Below, piece by piece: positions 1-11,889 of a DNA stretch of 64,000 nt (its first letter is position 1; each line of letters opens with the position of its first letter). The translations under genes were made by a program, and so were the position numbers. The DNA is from Chaetomium olivaceum (Eukaryota; Ascomycota; Sordariomycetes; Sordariales; Chaetomiaceae): NCBI GenBank assembly GCA_039881045.1, contig JAYWVB010000020.1, positions 62,001-126,000 on the forward strand, given 5' to 3'. Below the pieces are notes generated by a model. That model worked only from the letters and a program-made list of their open reading frames with translations, was not told the origin of the DNA and ran no database searches.

Positions 1-358
1 GCTTGTTTGGGAAAAGTCGGGCGACGATACTGAACCACTTCCCTTCCCAGTCCTCTTCCAGCGTTGCTATTCTCGCTTCGGTGTTGAACATGGAGAGTAT
101 CAATGGAAGCCCCGAGCTTTCTTCGTCTCTAGTACTCAGGAGGCGCGGGTACAGCTCCTGGATAAAAGCGGGTGGATGAATGATAGGAAGGTCCGGCCTT
201 GAAGTTTCCTGCACTCGTGTATCGGGAGCCAGATGGGAGAATGTCGCATTGGGCCAAGTCGGAGTGGTAGGTGACGATGAGATCCGAACCGATTGTCCCT
301 GGTCTCATTTGTTTGGCCGTGGGGGGATCGGGTAGACGGCAGAGACGGAAGAAGCCAT
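1..358 (-). pseudogene. Fragment of an unrecognised protein gene with an in-frame TGA, running off the left edge
   Basis: Read on the minus strand from an ATG at 358, one frame stays open to the window edge except for a single TGA at 305-307. After the stop the translation looks like real protein (for example LPIIHPPAFIQELYPRLL and ATLEEDWEGKWFSIVARL), with acidic and aromatic residues spread normally. The codon context AAA-TGA-GAC would be CGA before a C-to-T change, which fits deamination or RIP-like damage, but an unrecognised intron could also hide the stop. I do not recognise the family. The 3' part lies outside the window. Confidence 0.4.
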
Positions 359-1001
359 GGCGGCGTTAGTAGCGTTCCAGCTTCTACCAATAAAGAATTG
401 AGTTCTAGGAGAAAGGCTGAGGGACAAAGAATGTTGAATGTGTTCCTTGAAGAATAAATGCTGAACTCACCGTGGGGAAGTCAACTACTGCTTTTAGCAA
501 CGATCTGACCTTATCTTCCACGTAACGCGCCGCGACACCAAGCTGGGTTCTGAAACGCAACCTAGCAAGCCATATCGTCATATCAGGTATCGAATCGGCA
601 GACTTGGTAAGGATTCTCGCTCGAGAGGTGATGACACAGACGGAGTGCGTTCGGGAATATCTTCACAAACACGATAGGTTTGGTTCCGATGGCGGAGACG
701 CAACGATCCGTAGGTCTTTGCTTATGTGACACTAACAACAGAGTCTGATGCTGTTTCAAGAATCAATCTGGAGGCTGTGATCCTGCTTGACGTGCATTGG
801 GAAGAGGGTTCTTTCGAGCGGCCTATCGCATACGTCTTGGGGGTTATGTGGTAGGGCCTCCAACCATGTCTGTGGCTGCAAAAAGAGCGGTGTTATGCAG
901 TGTGTAGAGCGGTGAACCGAGTGTTGAGCCGCGAGCGACGGGTCTATATTTCTAGAGCAATACAGTTACCTTATCACCAAGCTTGTTGTTGCTACTTCGA
1001 C
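359..1001. other. Non-coding stretch before the Helitron open frame
   Basis: No convincing reading frame on either strand. The 5' terminus of the Helitron (a TC dinucleotide) must lie here or further left, but I could not place it. Confidence 0.4.
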
Positions 1002-4000
1002 ATGTCTGAATCGAATGACGGGCGTCTTTTGCCGCCCACCCCGTTGCAGACACAGTCCCAGAGGGAGTGGATAGACGCGGGAAATTCAGGCCATGAACGT
1101 ATTGTATTCGGTCCGGTGATGGCGAGGAGGAGCGGAAACCAGGTGCACCAGACCTACACAGACCTTCGTTTTGTGCCATTCCAGCCGCAAGAAGAGCGCC
1201 GCAGTCAGCACCAGTGGACGTTGACACGGCCACCAGATGACGAGAGCCGCGCCATGCGGGAAGCCTTGCGATTGCGGTTGGCAGAACAAAGGCGGCAGGA
1301 GCAGGAGGCCACGAGGCAACGGGAGGAAATAGCAGAGGGGCAGTTGGCAGAACAAAGGCGGCAGGAGTGGGAGTCCAGGAGGCAACGGGAGGAAATAGCA
1401 GAGGGGCTGTTGGCAGAACAAAGGCGACAGGAGTGGGAGTCCAGGAGGCAACGGGAGGAAATAGCAGAGGGGCAGCTGGCAGAACAAAGGCGGCAGGAGT
1501 GGGAGTCCAGGAGGCAACGGGAGGAAATAGCAGAGGGGCTGTTGGCAGAACAAAGGCGACAGGAGTGGGAGTCCAGGAGGCAACGGGAGGAAATAGCAGA
1601 GGGGCTGTTGGCAGAACAAATGCGACGCGAGCGGGAGGTTACACAGCAGCAGCGAGAGACGATAAGATGGATGAAAGAGGAAAGACCGCCGCCGCCAGCA
1701 CGAAGAGAGGTGCCTGCGGCAGGAAGAAGGCCGGCATCGGCGGGAAGAGGAGAGGAGACGACGGCTGGAAGAGGAACGACAACGTCATCCGCAAGCCGAA
1801 GAGATACGACAATGGCTGGAGAGAGAGCGGAAGAAGCGAGAGGAGGTGGCGCGACGTCGAGAAGAGCTAGCAGAGCATGCGAGCCGGGGCCGTCAACGAG
1901 CTCGAAGGGCGAGCCAGGAAGCCGATTCGTCATCTCCGCAGTACGTAATAGTATCTTCCTAAACTTCAGGTCTGCCTGTGCCGTTGGGTGACTAACAATA
2001 AATAATCAGGAGACGGCGTCGGCCGAGGCAAGAAGAGCCTTCCCCGGGCCCAGCGGGCGGACAGCCAACCCATCTTGACCGGTCGTCCGTGGAGATGATT
2101 GCGCAGCAAAGAGAGGCACTAGATCGACTGGTCCAGGAGAGGGAGAGATCCTTCCAAGAAAAACAAGCGGCCTCGGTTCGCCGTGACTGGTGCAACCCTA
2201 TTCCGAGGGAACGTAAAGTCGACACGGTCCAAGCCTTCCTAAAGGCGTTCCACGACGAGAGCACCATGGAGATAGCAACGTGCTCGGTTTGCTATATAAA
2301 GAAGAAGCCAAGAGATCTTGGCCATGTCCACTGGAAAAGAGCGATTCCCGCGGACATTCAACCAGCAATGACGAATCTCCTAGCATGCCAGATATGCTTT
2401 CCGGAGCGAGATGGCGACGATGTTGTGCCGATCTGCTTCGCCTGTCAAGCCGCCTTCGATCGACACCGGGTTCCGGGCGTCTGCATGGGTAGTACGATGG
2501 ATATCGGCTGTGAGCACCGATACCCAAAGGAGCTCCGAGATCTCACCCCATTAGAGGAGAAGCTCATCTCCCTCAATACGGCCTACGGGTTCATCACCAA
2601 GTTTAACGTCCAGCGCGGACAGCAGACCGGTCCGACATATCGGAAGCACATTGTGGGCCATATCTCGGTCTTCCCCAACGATGTAGAGTCTTTGGTTGCG
2701 ACTATATTGCCGCATCCACTTATCTCGTCGTTGGACCAGGTGCATGTGATCTGGACCGGCTTAGAGCGGCCGAAGCCGGTGGACGTGAGCAAACTGTTGA
2801 GTGTCCGACCCGGCGCCCTTCTCACAGCGCTGCATTGGCTGCGGGCAAATAACCCTCTTTATGCGGACATTGTAATCAACGAGGAGGAGATGGACAGTTG
2901 GTCCTTTGAGAATGGTAGCCAGGTGCCGTCTCTGGCGTACCAACGAATGGTGAGAGAGCAAGAGACTGCAGAGGAAGCCATCCGGACAGCACAGATCGTG
3001 CCGCCGACCGATCGAGGACAGGATCTCCCGGTCGAGCCATCGACGGTTGAGGATATTGCGACGGAATTAGCAGATAGATCCAAGCACAGTCCTATTCCGA
3101 CCGAGCCCACGCGTAGCGCATCCACCGCCAGCTTGGAGGAGGCGACGGCTGAAGAAACGGAGGAGCCGGTGTTTGAGCTACGGTCTTCGGCCATGTTTCC
3201 GATCGATGACCAGGCCGCCTTCGAAGAGCAGGACAAGCTAGACTTTATCAGTCTGGCGCTACAAGCAGAGCGCGAGTCTGACGACCGCTATGAGGCCGGT
3301 GCCGGCGACGCACCGTCTATGCAGGTCTATGGATCCTCGGAACGGCCGTTCATCCGGGTATCGCGGGGTAGTGAGTTCGCCGACGCGTTCTCTCCCGACT
3401 ATTTCCCCAAGACATTCCCTTGTTGCTTTCCATACGGGCGTGGCGGACCACGGGTGGCGGACCGCAACGAAGAGGGAGGCTCAGCAAATCCGCTATTGCG
3501 AGATATGACGCTAGAATCGTGGGCCAAGGTTGTTCTGCAGAGACACGGTGGGCATTTTGGCCAGCACCCTATGTTTGGGTTTCTCATCTTCAACATTCTT
3601 GTAAAGTCCCGGAATCGACGAATCGGCCAGGGGCGCTTGAAGCGGTCGGCTTTCCGACGCATTGAGGGAATCCATCGAAGGTTGACACCCCAGCGGTTGA
3701 GGGAGGCGCAAAAGGAGATGTCCGAGACGGGAAAGACGACGGACGGAGACGTCCTTGCACTTATGAAGGAGCTTTCTCTATACGGTAGCCGACATCCATT
3801 ATCAAACGAGAGCCGCCTGTCGATGCGGAAGAAGATCTGGTCCATGATCGTGGCGTTCGGCCTCACGGCTATCTGGTTTACGCTCAACCCAAACGACATC
3901 AACAATCCGGTAAAGCTGAAGCTCGCAGCGCACAGGGGACGGGATGGCGAGGCCGCCAGAGCCTTTCTCAGCGCACTGTCCACGACGCTGCAGGCGACGA

Positions 4001-7000
4001 CCCTCTCGGTCCACGATCCTCTGAGCTCGACTCTTTTCTTCTTCCGTGAGATCTCCCTATTTTTTGAGCACTACGTTCGCGTCGGACGGCCATCCATCTA
4101 TGGGAACGTGAGTCATTATTACGCCACCATAGAGACCAACGACCGCGGGGCCCTCCACCTGCACGGCCTGCTGTGGCTGGACGGGAACCTGGATCTGGCA
4201 AATCTCGTCCGCGATATGGCCAACCCCGACGAAGGGGTATACCGGTCCAAGTGAAGAGCTTGTGGATGACGTATTCACCGCGACCCTGGACGAGGCCCTG
4301 GCGAAAGAGGCAACGGAGAGTGGTAAGAAGACCACCGTGGTAGAGCCCGAGTTGATTCACGACGCGGAGTGGCTATCGGGGAGGTTTGAGCGTGAAGCCA
4401 ACTTCGTCGCGTCTCGCTGCCAAGTCCATCACCATACCGCTACGTGTGTGAAGTACTCGATTAAGGAAGTTCTCAAGTCGGGTGCGGAGAAATGCAAAGC
4501 GCAGCTATGTCGGTTCCGGGCTCCGTGGAAACTCGTGCCGGAGACTAGTTTTACGGAAGACGGCCTGCTCGAGATGAAACGGGATCATCAGATGGTCAAT
4601 CAGTACAACCAGAGCATGGTCGTAGGTCTTCGGCATAATACTGACATATCACCAGTCATTACGCGGAAGAAGGGGCTGGCGCTCGTCCATTACATTTGCA
4701 ACTACGCCTCGAAGCTCAACGCTCCGATGTGGATGCGACTCGCTCATGCAGAGGAGCTGCTGGAGTTGGCCTCACAGCAGAAAGGAGAGCCAGACGGCTC
4801 TGCTGCGCCGTCGGCGATGGGAGAAGCCACCAAATCGTTCCTCCTACGAGTCGCAAATCGAATCCACACGAGCAGAGAGCTCTCACATCCCGAAGTGCTT
4901 GGCTATCTGCTCGGCTTCGAGACCGACTTCACGAACGTCACTGCTTGGAGCTGGATACATCTGAATTCCTTGTACTGGGCCTGTGCTAGACAGTGGCCGG
5001 GTCTGCGAGAAGCATTGGCGAACCTTGGTGAAGAGCCGTACCCAAACAATGTCTACTTCGGAGAAAGCGGCTTCAAGCTCTCTTATTTGGAAGCGTACAA
5101 GCACCGCGGGCCGATCCTCGAGCACCTCTGTTTCTATGACTACGTGTCCTTTGTGGTCCTGAAAAAGGAGCATTGTCACCGGCGAGACCCGACCTCGGTT
5201 CCTTTTCCACCATCGGAAACAGTCTGCAAAGGATGGATTCAATGCCTCCGAACTCCCAAGGAGACAGCAGTACCCGTTTTTCATGGCCGCCTCACAGACG
5301 AGTTCGAAGAGCAGGACGAGAAATTTGTAAGGAGGTAGGTAGCAGGGTCCTCTTGGCGTAAAAGAAAAGGGCTTACAAGTCACATACAGAAACGCAGTCC
5401 TGCACCTCGCCCTCTTCGTTCCATGGGAAAGGTTTCAGGCTGAGCCAGCGGACGATATACCAGGACTTTGGCAATCGCTCGAGGGGCAGCTGGGCGCCCG
5501 AATCCGCTCACACGTCCAGAATATCGCTCTGCTACGCGTCTCGGCGGACGATGCCCGTGCTGACCGAAAGATGCAAGGGCTAGAACAGGAAAACGAAGAC
5601 GTCGTCGACGGGTTTGACTTTGAGGACCGGGAGGGGGACGATGACGGCGTCGGACTGGATGGTGGGGGCATCGATCCACAGGCCCACTACGAAGCCTTCT
5701 TGGATGTCCTTTCAGCGGTTCGAGGTAGCGAGATCAAAGATATGACAGCGACTTCGGCGCTGAGGCGCTTGGACGAAGAGGCGAGGGCAGTTGACCCAAG
5801 CCAGGACGACAACAATGCTGCCCAGCGTGGTCGCCATTTCTATACCATGCTACAGGACCTCCAAGACTCGCCTTTCCGCGGCATGGGATTGCCCAGCCGC
5901 GAGGAGATCGACGCGGTATTGAAGGTCCAGAAGAAAGAGGACAGCAGCGTCACGGCGAAGATCCAGGGCAGGCAAACGAATCCGTCTTCTGCGCATGCTG
6001 GCGAGCCACACGGGAGCCCACGGTTGCCCGTTCACGGATGCGAAAGATCTCCAGAAGGGGTCGGCCCGGGTGGACAGATGCGGCTCGAGCTCGGACGTTA
6101 TGCAACATACGTCGATGTGGCGCTGGGGCTCACAAGGCACTGGACCCTGAACAAGCTCCAGTCGATGGCAGTCTTACTACCAGCGGCATTTCTTGACGAG
6201 CGCGGCACACGGCTGCAGGAAGAAGGGGGTCGGCAGCATTTCCAATACATCGGCGGCGAGGGCGGCACCGGCAAATCTCGCGTCATACACGCCATCAAGG
6301 ACATGTTCCGGCTGAAGGACGGTCTCCACACGCTGCTCCTGACGGGCGCCAGCGGTAATGCGGCCGCGCTTATCGGCGGAGTGACGCTGCACTCGGCGGC
6401 AAATATTGCGTTTGAGGGCAGGGCAGCGACAGCCAAGAACATCTCGGAAGAAGAGAAGCTGCGGTGGAAAAACATGATCATGCTGGTTATCGACGAGATC
6501 AGCCAGGTGGGCGGTCTCACGCTCGCGGCGGTGGACAGCCGCCTGAAGCAGTACAGAGACGACCAGCATCGACCGTTCGGCGGGATCCCGATGGTCATGT
6601 TCTTTGGTGATTTCTTCCAGTTCGACCCCGTCCTGCAGACCAGCCTCCTCTTGCCAACGCCTAAGGACCCCGGTGGACAGAGACCGGACAGCTCGGCAAA
6701 GCACCTAGCAGCGCATAAGCTGTTCCTCCAGTTCACGAACGTCGTCATCCTCCGCGAACAGGTCCGCGCAGCCGGCTGTCCAAGGCTGCGGGGCTTCCTC
6801 CGGCGCCTGCGCAGTGGGGAGCAGACAGAGCTGGACTTCCAGCGGCTGAGCCAACGCCTCTATACACCGTCGTGCAAGTACTCCTTCGTAGATGGCCTGA
6901 GAGCCATCACGCCTCTGAACCAAGACCGGTGGGACCTGAACATGGCGGCCGTCGTCCAGTGGGCTCGTGCCCACGGCAAGCACATCTCAGTCTTTGCGGC

Positions 7001-7820
7001 CAAGCACGATACTGAGTCGGGGAAGCGATTGAGTGCGGGGGACCTATGCCACGTGCTCCGCTACGGAGACGACTCGCAGCTGCCGACCCCCGGCCTCTTC
7101 TTCTACGCGCAAGGCATGCCGGTGGTGGTGACTCGCAACCAGTTTGTCGGGCTGAAGGTGGTCAACGGGGCGCCTTTCAAGGCCGTCGACATCTTTCCCG
7201 ACCTCGCCGCCGGCACCATCGCGCTCGCCAGCGATGTGACTCTTCATCTTGGACCGCCGGTGGCCGTCCTCCTTCAGTCAGACGACAGCGCGGGCCTCGC
7301 CATCCCCGGGCTCCCCAATGGCACCATTTTAATCAAGAGCAAGACGGTCGCCATCCCGAGCCAAATGCGGGGCAAAGAAGGCAGATGGAGGGGCAAGCCG
7401 GGTTTTCGGTGGGTCACCCACCGAACGGGGCCTCTCTGCACACCGGCCTTCGCCATGACAGATCAGAAGAGCCAGGGCAAGCAGTTCTCCAACGTGCTCG
7501 TCAACCTTAAAGGCGTCCACTCGAGTGGCACGGCGACGCGGCCCAGCTTCATGAGCCTGTACGTGCAGCTGTCGAGGGCGCAAAGCTGGGACGGGCTGCA
7601 TCTGTTTCGGAAGCCAGCGCGCAGTGACTTCATCGAGCCCAAGAACGTGCTTGATAAAGACATGAGGGACGCCATCCTCAAGCTGGAACGACGGGGTGAG
7701 GAGACCAGACGGCGGTTCGAGCAAGACCACAGGCACGAGTCGTGGTTTCAAGAATGGGAGGCCATGCCTGAATCTGGCCAGGGTACTGAAACCGATGACG
7801 TAGAAGACGCGGCGCTCTAG
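1002..7820 (+). mobile_element. Helitron rolling-circle transposon: Rep/helicase gene with two frameshifts
   Basis: This is the single transposase gene of a fungal Helitron, which replicates by HUH endonuclease nicking coupled to a 5'-3' helicase. Deduced exons are 1002-1940, 2010-5334 and 5390-7820; introns 1941-2009 (GTACGT..TCAG) and 5335-5389 (GTAGGT..ACAG) restore frame exactly. Domain order: coiled-coil repeats (1275-1670), a Cys-rich DUF6570-like region (about 2270-2960), the Helitron Rep region with HUH motif HLHGLLW near 4155-4180, the two-tyrosine motif YICNYASK near 4695, then a PIF1-like helicase with Walker A GGEGGTGKS near 6255, Walker B MLVIDEISQV near 6480 and motif VI YVQLSRAQSWDGLHL near 7560. 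One-base frame changes near 1675-1700 and near 4240 break it, so this copy is probably inactive unless they are sequence errors. Element ends were not located. Confidence 0.9.
1275..1670 (+). repeat. Six-unit 66-bp tandem repeat coding a 22-residue coiled-coil unit
   Basis: Units begin at 1275, 1341, 1407, 1473, 1539 and 1605. Units 2-5 are almost identical and encode the pattern LAEQRRQEWESRRQREEIAE with a leading Q or L; units 1 and 6 are diverged. The array lies inside the first exon of the Helitron protein and stays in frame. The highly charged E/R/Q composition predicts a long helix. Confidence 0.93.
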
Positions 7821-8199
7821 CGAGACCCTAGGATTTCCGACGCCGGATCGTAGTACAGCTTTCCACGGTCGCTCCGTCCTAGCAGCTTTTCTCTAGCGGA
7901 ACAGGCTACTTCCAATTGATAGTTTCCTTCTCATCTTGTTGGCCTGTAATTTGCATCCTTTCGTGGTCGTCGGTGAAGCTGCCTAGGGCTGCGCCATCTC
8001 ATTGGCTCTTATAAAGCGGGGCAACCCCACAGCCGACAGACCCCAACAGACCGTCCGTGCATCACCACTGCCAAGCCCAACTTCGAGACGCTCATCGTCA
8101 GAGGCAAGTTCCTCCACGCAAAACAAGATGGCTCGTTCCACGATCGTTACGATAATCACAGTAAAACTTCACAGTATACAGGGAGATATGGCACGGCTT
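7821..8199. other. Downstream flank of the Helitron gene
   Basis: No supported gene. The Helitron 3' end (a short hairpin before CTRR) should lie downstream of 7820, but I found no clear example. Confidence 0.4.
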
Positions 8200-8253
8200 T
8201 TTTTATGGGTTTTTTATGGGTTTTTTATGGGTTTTTTATGGGTTTTTTATGGG
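8200..8253. repeat. 11-bp tandem repeat (GGGTTTTTTAT type), about five units
   Basis: The motif TTTTTTATGGG is repeated head to tail about five times without interruption. It does not encode anything convincing. It lies between the Helitron gene and a second tandem array that abuts the Crypton-like element. Confidence 0.9.
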
Positions 8254-8306
8254 TCACTCCAGGGAATTGGTCCGTGCTTGAGCAGGCCATGGTTTTTCTC
8301 GGAAAA

Positions 8307-8446
8307 GGAACCTTTCGGAAGTACTCGTTCCTCGTACGTTCCTCCAGGCAAAAGGAACCTTTCGGAAGTACTCGTTCCTCGCACGTTCCTCCAGGCAAAG
8401 GAACCTTTCGGAAGTACTCGTTCCTCGCACGTTCCTCCAGGCACGG
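8307..8446. repeat. 46-47-bp tandem repeat, three units
   Basis: Units start at 8307, 8354 and 8400, each beginning GGAACCTTTCGGAAGTACTC and ending in CCTCCAGGCA. Units 2 and 3 are identical apart from the junction; unit 1 differs by one T/C and one A. The last unit ends within a few bases of the left terminus of the Crypton-like element. Confidence 0.92.
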
Positions 8447-11400
8447 TATCTCAGGGCCCTTGGCCTGGGTGACAGTCATCCGGGCGCCAAGGGATGACAA
8501 TACGACGCTGCGCCAGACCCCGGCTCCCGCGCGTTCGGCTGACCTGAAATTTCACCCCAGGGTCGCCCGGATGACCAGCAAATCGAGCAGCCACCAGGGG
8601 TTTTCCTCAGGGCTAGCCGTACTAGCGCTGAAGTCTCTCCCTCCCCCTGACCACCCTGCCCCCCGGCCGCGCGGGCGCGCGGGCGCGCATCCCGGGCCCG
8701 GGCTGGTAACGGTAAGAAACACCAAGGCCAAGCCAACCGCACCGGCCATCATCAACGTCATTCTATCACTAACCACGATACCATATCGTTGAGATACGTT
8801 AGGACCAGCAGGATGGATGAGCTTGATCCCGGCCTAGTTCAGCGCGTTGGTAGAAAGGTCTCGGCCGTCGTCGAGAGGTATCTGCTTGACGACCAGGAGG
8901 TCACGCCTAAGAACACCCGCAAGGCATACGCACCAAAGCAGGCCGAGTGGATGGTCAGTCAGTCTATCTACGTAGGTCGGCTGTTACGGAATCTTGGCAG
9001 CTAACAGGGCATATGATATAGGAATGGTGCAAGGCTCGCTTCCCCGAGATCCCCCCGGCTGGCCGGCGCAGTACCAGATAGGTAGAGCCTTACCTGGCCA
9101 CCTTGTTGACGAGGGTAAGCTGGTGCTCTTCCTTGACGAAGAGATCGCCTCCCGCGCTCCCAAACGCGGTAAGCGTCGCATGGCCGAGACGTAACGGTTC
9201 AAGGCGGAAGGGAAGCGCAAGAAGCGGAAGAGGGAGAGCCCGTTACCGCCGTCGTCAATAACTGGAGCAGCTACGGCCGACGTAATTGTCGTCGGCGGGG
9301 GTCCGGCTGAGGCTCTGGAGTCGAACTCGGACTCGGACGTTGGTGATCCTGGTCCGGACTCGGCCGTCCGCACCTCTACGCTCAAACTACAATATAGTAC
9401 TGTACGGCTATACTCCAGCGCTATCATCAACCTCTACGCACAGCAAAAGACGAGAGGCGAGAACCCAGCTCCGCACCCTAATGGCCTGGCGAAGAAGGCG
9501 CTTATGCGGCATATCCTCCGTGAGGCCGCTTGCCAGAGCCGTAAGGAGTGGGCAGACCGTATCCTAGATACTATCAAGGACGGCTATTTGCCGGCCAAGA
9601 TCCCCGAGCATACAGCGGCGGCCTGGCGGTTCAGCGATGTCAACAGCGGCTTTCGTACGAACGTCGACTTCCTTTTCGGTAACCATATGCTCTTGCGGTC
9701 GAGTAACAGGCTGCTGCTCGAGCTAGCCGACTGTTTCTGCTTGGATTTACCAAAGGAGGGAATCAAGACGGACGCCCCGACGAAGGCCTTCGTCGTTCTG
9801 ATGAACCAGGGGAAGACGAACCAGCATGGCCGGGTTGAATACGGCTCTTGTCTACGGCATCGCGATCCGGAGGCTTGCCTCGTCGGCCAGCTTGCCTTCT
9901 GGCTTTTCTTCCGTTGGCAGGCCGAGAAGACCGCCGCCGAGCCGTTCCCGGATTTCAGCCGGCCGGAGCTGTGGTACCGGACGAAGATCCTACGCCGGAG
10001 CAAGGCTGACTGTACAGGGCAGCTATCGTACGCAACGGCCCACAAGTGGACCTTGAACTTCTATAGCATGTGTGGCATCACCACGAGCAAGGCCACCCAC
10101 GCGCCGAGAGTGGCAGCGGCGCAAAATGCCGATATGGCGGGAGTGTCGGACGCGCAGGTAGGGCTATAGCTATATACCGGTTTACTTGGAAGGTAGCTGT
10201 ATTACTAACTCTCTCTCTCGTACGAACAAATCAGATCCGACGCGCCGGCCGGTGGGAGAACGGCGACCAGATGACCGGCTGTTATATAACGACGCTACCG
10301 TTCGAGTTTATGCGCGCCACGGCGGACTTCGAGCCTGCGTGGGCTGGCAGTTACCACGTGCCAAGGGCAACAGTGCAGCCAGAGCCGTGGTTGCGCTCGC
10401 AGATCTGGCCGGATCTGGATCGCTGGCGTGATTTCGAGGCTGACGACAAGGCTACTGGCGCGTTCATCGAGCTGTTATACTGGTTGCGAGACGTCCTGTT
10501 ACAGGATGCCGTATTCTTGATGGCCAAGTACCCAGGGCACCGCACCTTCCAAGATCCGGTGTTCTGGTCGCCCCAGTTCAACGCCTTTGCCGCCAAGGTC
10601 AGGGAGGCCGTTCAAGAGAGTTTTGGAGACGACCGCGGTACAGCCATCGAGAAGGTGATCCCTGAGGTCTCGGAGAAGCTAAAGAGCTTAACGGCTTACC
10701 AGCTTACCGTCGAGAAGGCGGTAGAGAGGAGGCACTTGGAGTTGGTTCAGGAGGTCAAGCAGTTAAAGGCCCAGGTTGCCGATATGTGTCGGATGGAGTA
10801 CCAAGTCGTTACCACCTTTACCCCCGGTGGGCGGCTGCACCGTACCGAGCAATTCGTACGCCAGCAGGGCCGCCACAAGGCCTCTCTATCGCCGCCCGGG
10901 CTCCCGTACCGAAGACCAGTAACGCCGTTGGCCGGACCCCCGCTTACTACCGTCTCCCGGCTCGACTGTGGAGCTAATTCAACGCCGGCCACCTATATAG
11001 GAGCAGCCGCTATCTCCAGCCCCGCGGTACCTGGCGCGCCGGCTATGGCGGTCGCGCAGCAGGGCCCGCCGCAGATCCGGTTCCCGCGCACGCTTCGTAC
11101 GGTCGGGGACCTCTATCAGCTCTGGCGCCACGGGCTCGCCATGATGCCCTCTGTTGACGAGCTCGAGAGGCAGTGGGGCTCGCGATGGCGCCTGCGCAAC
11201 GAGAGGCAGCTCTTCTCTATGCGGAAGGTCGTCGTGGATGAGGTCGTACGGCTTGCCGGTGCTCGGGGGTGGCTAGAGGAGGACGCGGTCCAGGAAGTCG
11301 AGAAGCAGCGCGTTGAGGCCGGCAACCTCTCGCTGGATGTCTTGGCAAAGCATATAAAGGCCAGACGATAGTCGTACGAAGCTATCTTCCATACGAGAAC

Positions 11401-11889
11401 TAGATATAGTTATAGCAGTAAGGCTTGTTTTTCTTCTCTCGTACGGCAGCTATTGAGCCCCTAGGCTTCTCCTCCATCCGACCAGACGAGCATTACGTTC
11501 TATTGCCTCTTGCGGGCTTGTTGAAGCGCCGTAGAAGCGTCTCTCTATCCGTCTGTCCGGATGATAGCTATGCTGTTTGTTGCCCCTGAAGGTCGACCGA
11601 TAATATTAACCCTAACCCTGATTGCGCTTTTCCGCCCGGAAAACCCATTGATCGCAAATATCTCGGCGACGATGGCGATGCATAGCTTATAAACCGTATC
11701 TCGCAGTGGATCTGGGCTGGATATATACCAATACCCCCTATCTTTTTTTTTTGATCTGTTGTGTGGCCGGCAATTTTTCTTCTCCGGGCGGCCGCCCGGC
11801 CGCCCCTGTATGGTAAAAGTGTTATTTCAGGGCGGAGCCGTCACCTGCGGGTCATCCGGCGGATCACCCACTCAAAATGCCCTGAGATA
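8447..11889 (+). mobile_element. Crypton-like tyrosine-recombinase element with imperfect terminal inverted repeats
   Basis: The interior encodes an Ndc10/Crypton-type tyrosine recombinase with a C-terminal GCR1_C domain. The ends are matched: the left begins TATCTCAGGGC at 8447, and the right finishes with its complement GCCCTGAGATA at 11879-11889. In the first 26 positions 21 agree, including a second block TGGGTGA at the same spacing. GC-rich palindromes lie just inside both ends. I see no clear target-site duplication. Classical Cryptons are described as lacking inverted termini, so the boundaries are inferred. Confidence 0.65.
8813..11371 (+). pseudogene. Crypton-type tyrosine recombinase with GCR1_C domain, damaged
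   Basis: The recombinase would cut and rejoin DNA through a covalent tyrosine intermediate. Deduced exons start with ATG at 8813 to 8953, resume at 9022, run to 10157, and continue 10235-11371; the 10158-10234 intron (GTAGGG..TCAG) joins VSDAQ to IRRAGRW cleanly. Recombinase residues visible are Arg in CLRHRDPEA, the H-x-x-R motif in THAPR, Trp in AGRWE and the tyrosine in MTGCYITTLP. The last roughly 100 residues (PRTLRTVGDLYQLWRHG onward) match the GCR1_C DNA-binding domain. Lesions: a frame change near 9050-9060 and an in-frame TAA at 9192-9194 between the N-terminal part and the catalytic core. The catalytic and C-terminal parts are otherwise open. Confidence 0.75.

Noticed and set aside
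1086..1933. Long minus-strand frames opposite the Helitron repeat array
   Set aside because: They mirror the 66-bp repeat units; the plus-strand frame carries the coiled coil and continues into the Helitron protein.
8002..8792. Plus-strand open frames across the tandem arrays
   Set aside because: The coding potential is an artefact of short tandem repeats without stop codons; composition is not protein-like and the frames cross an element boundary.
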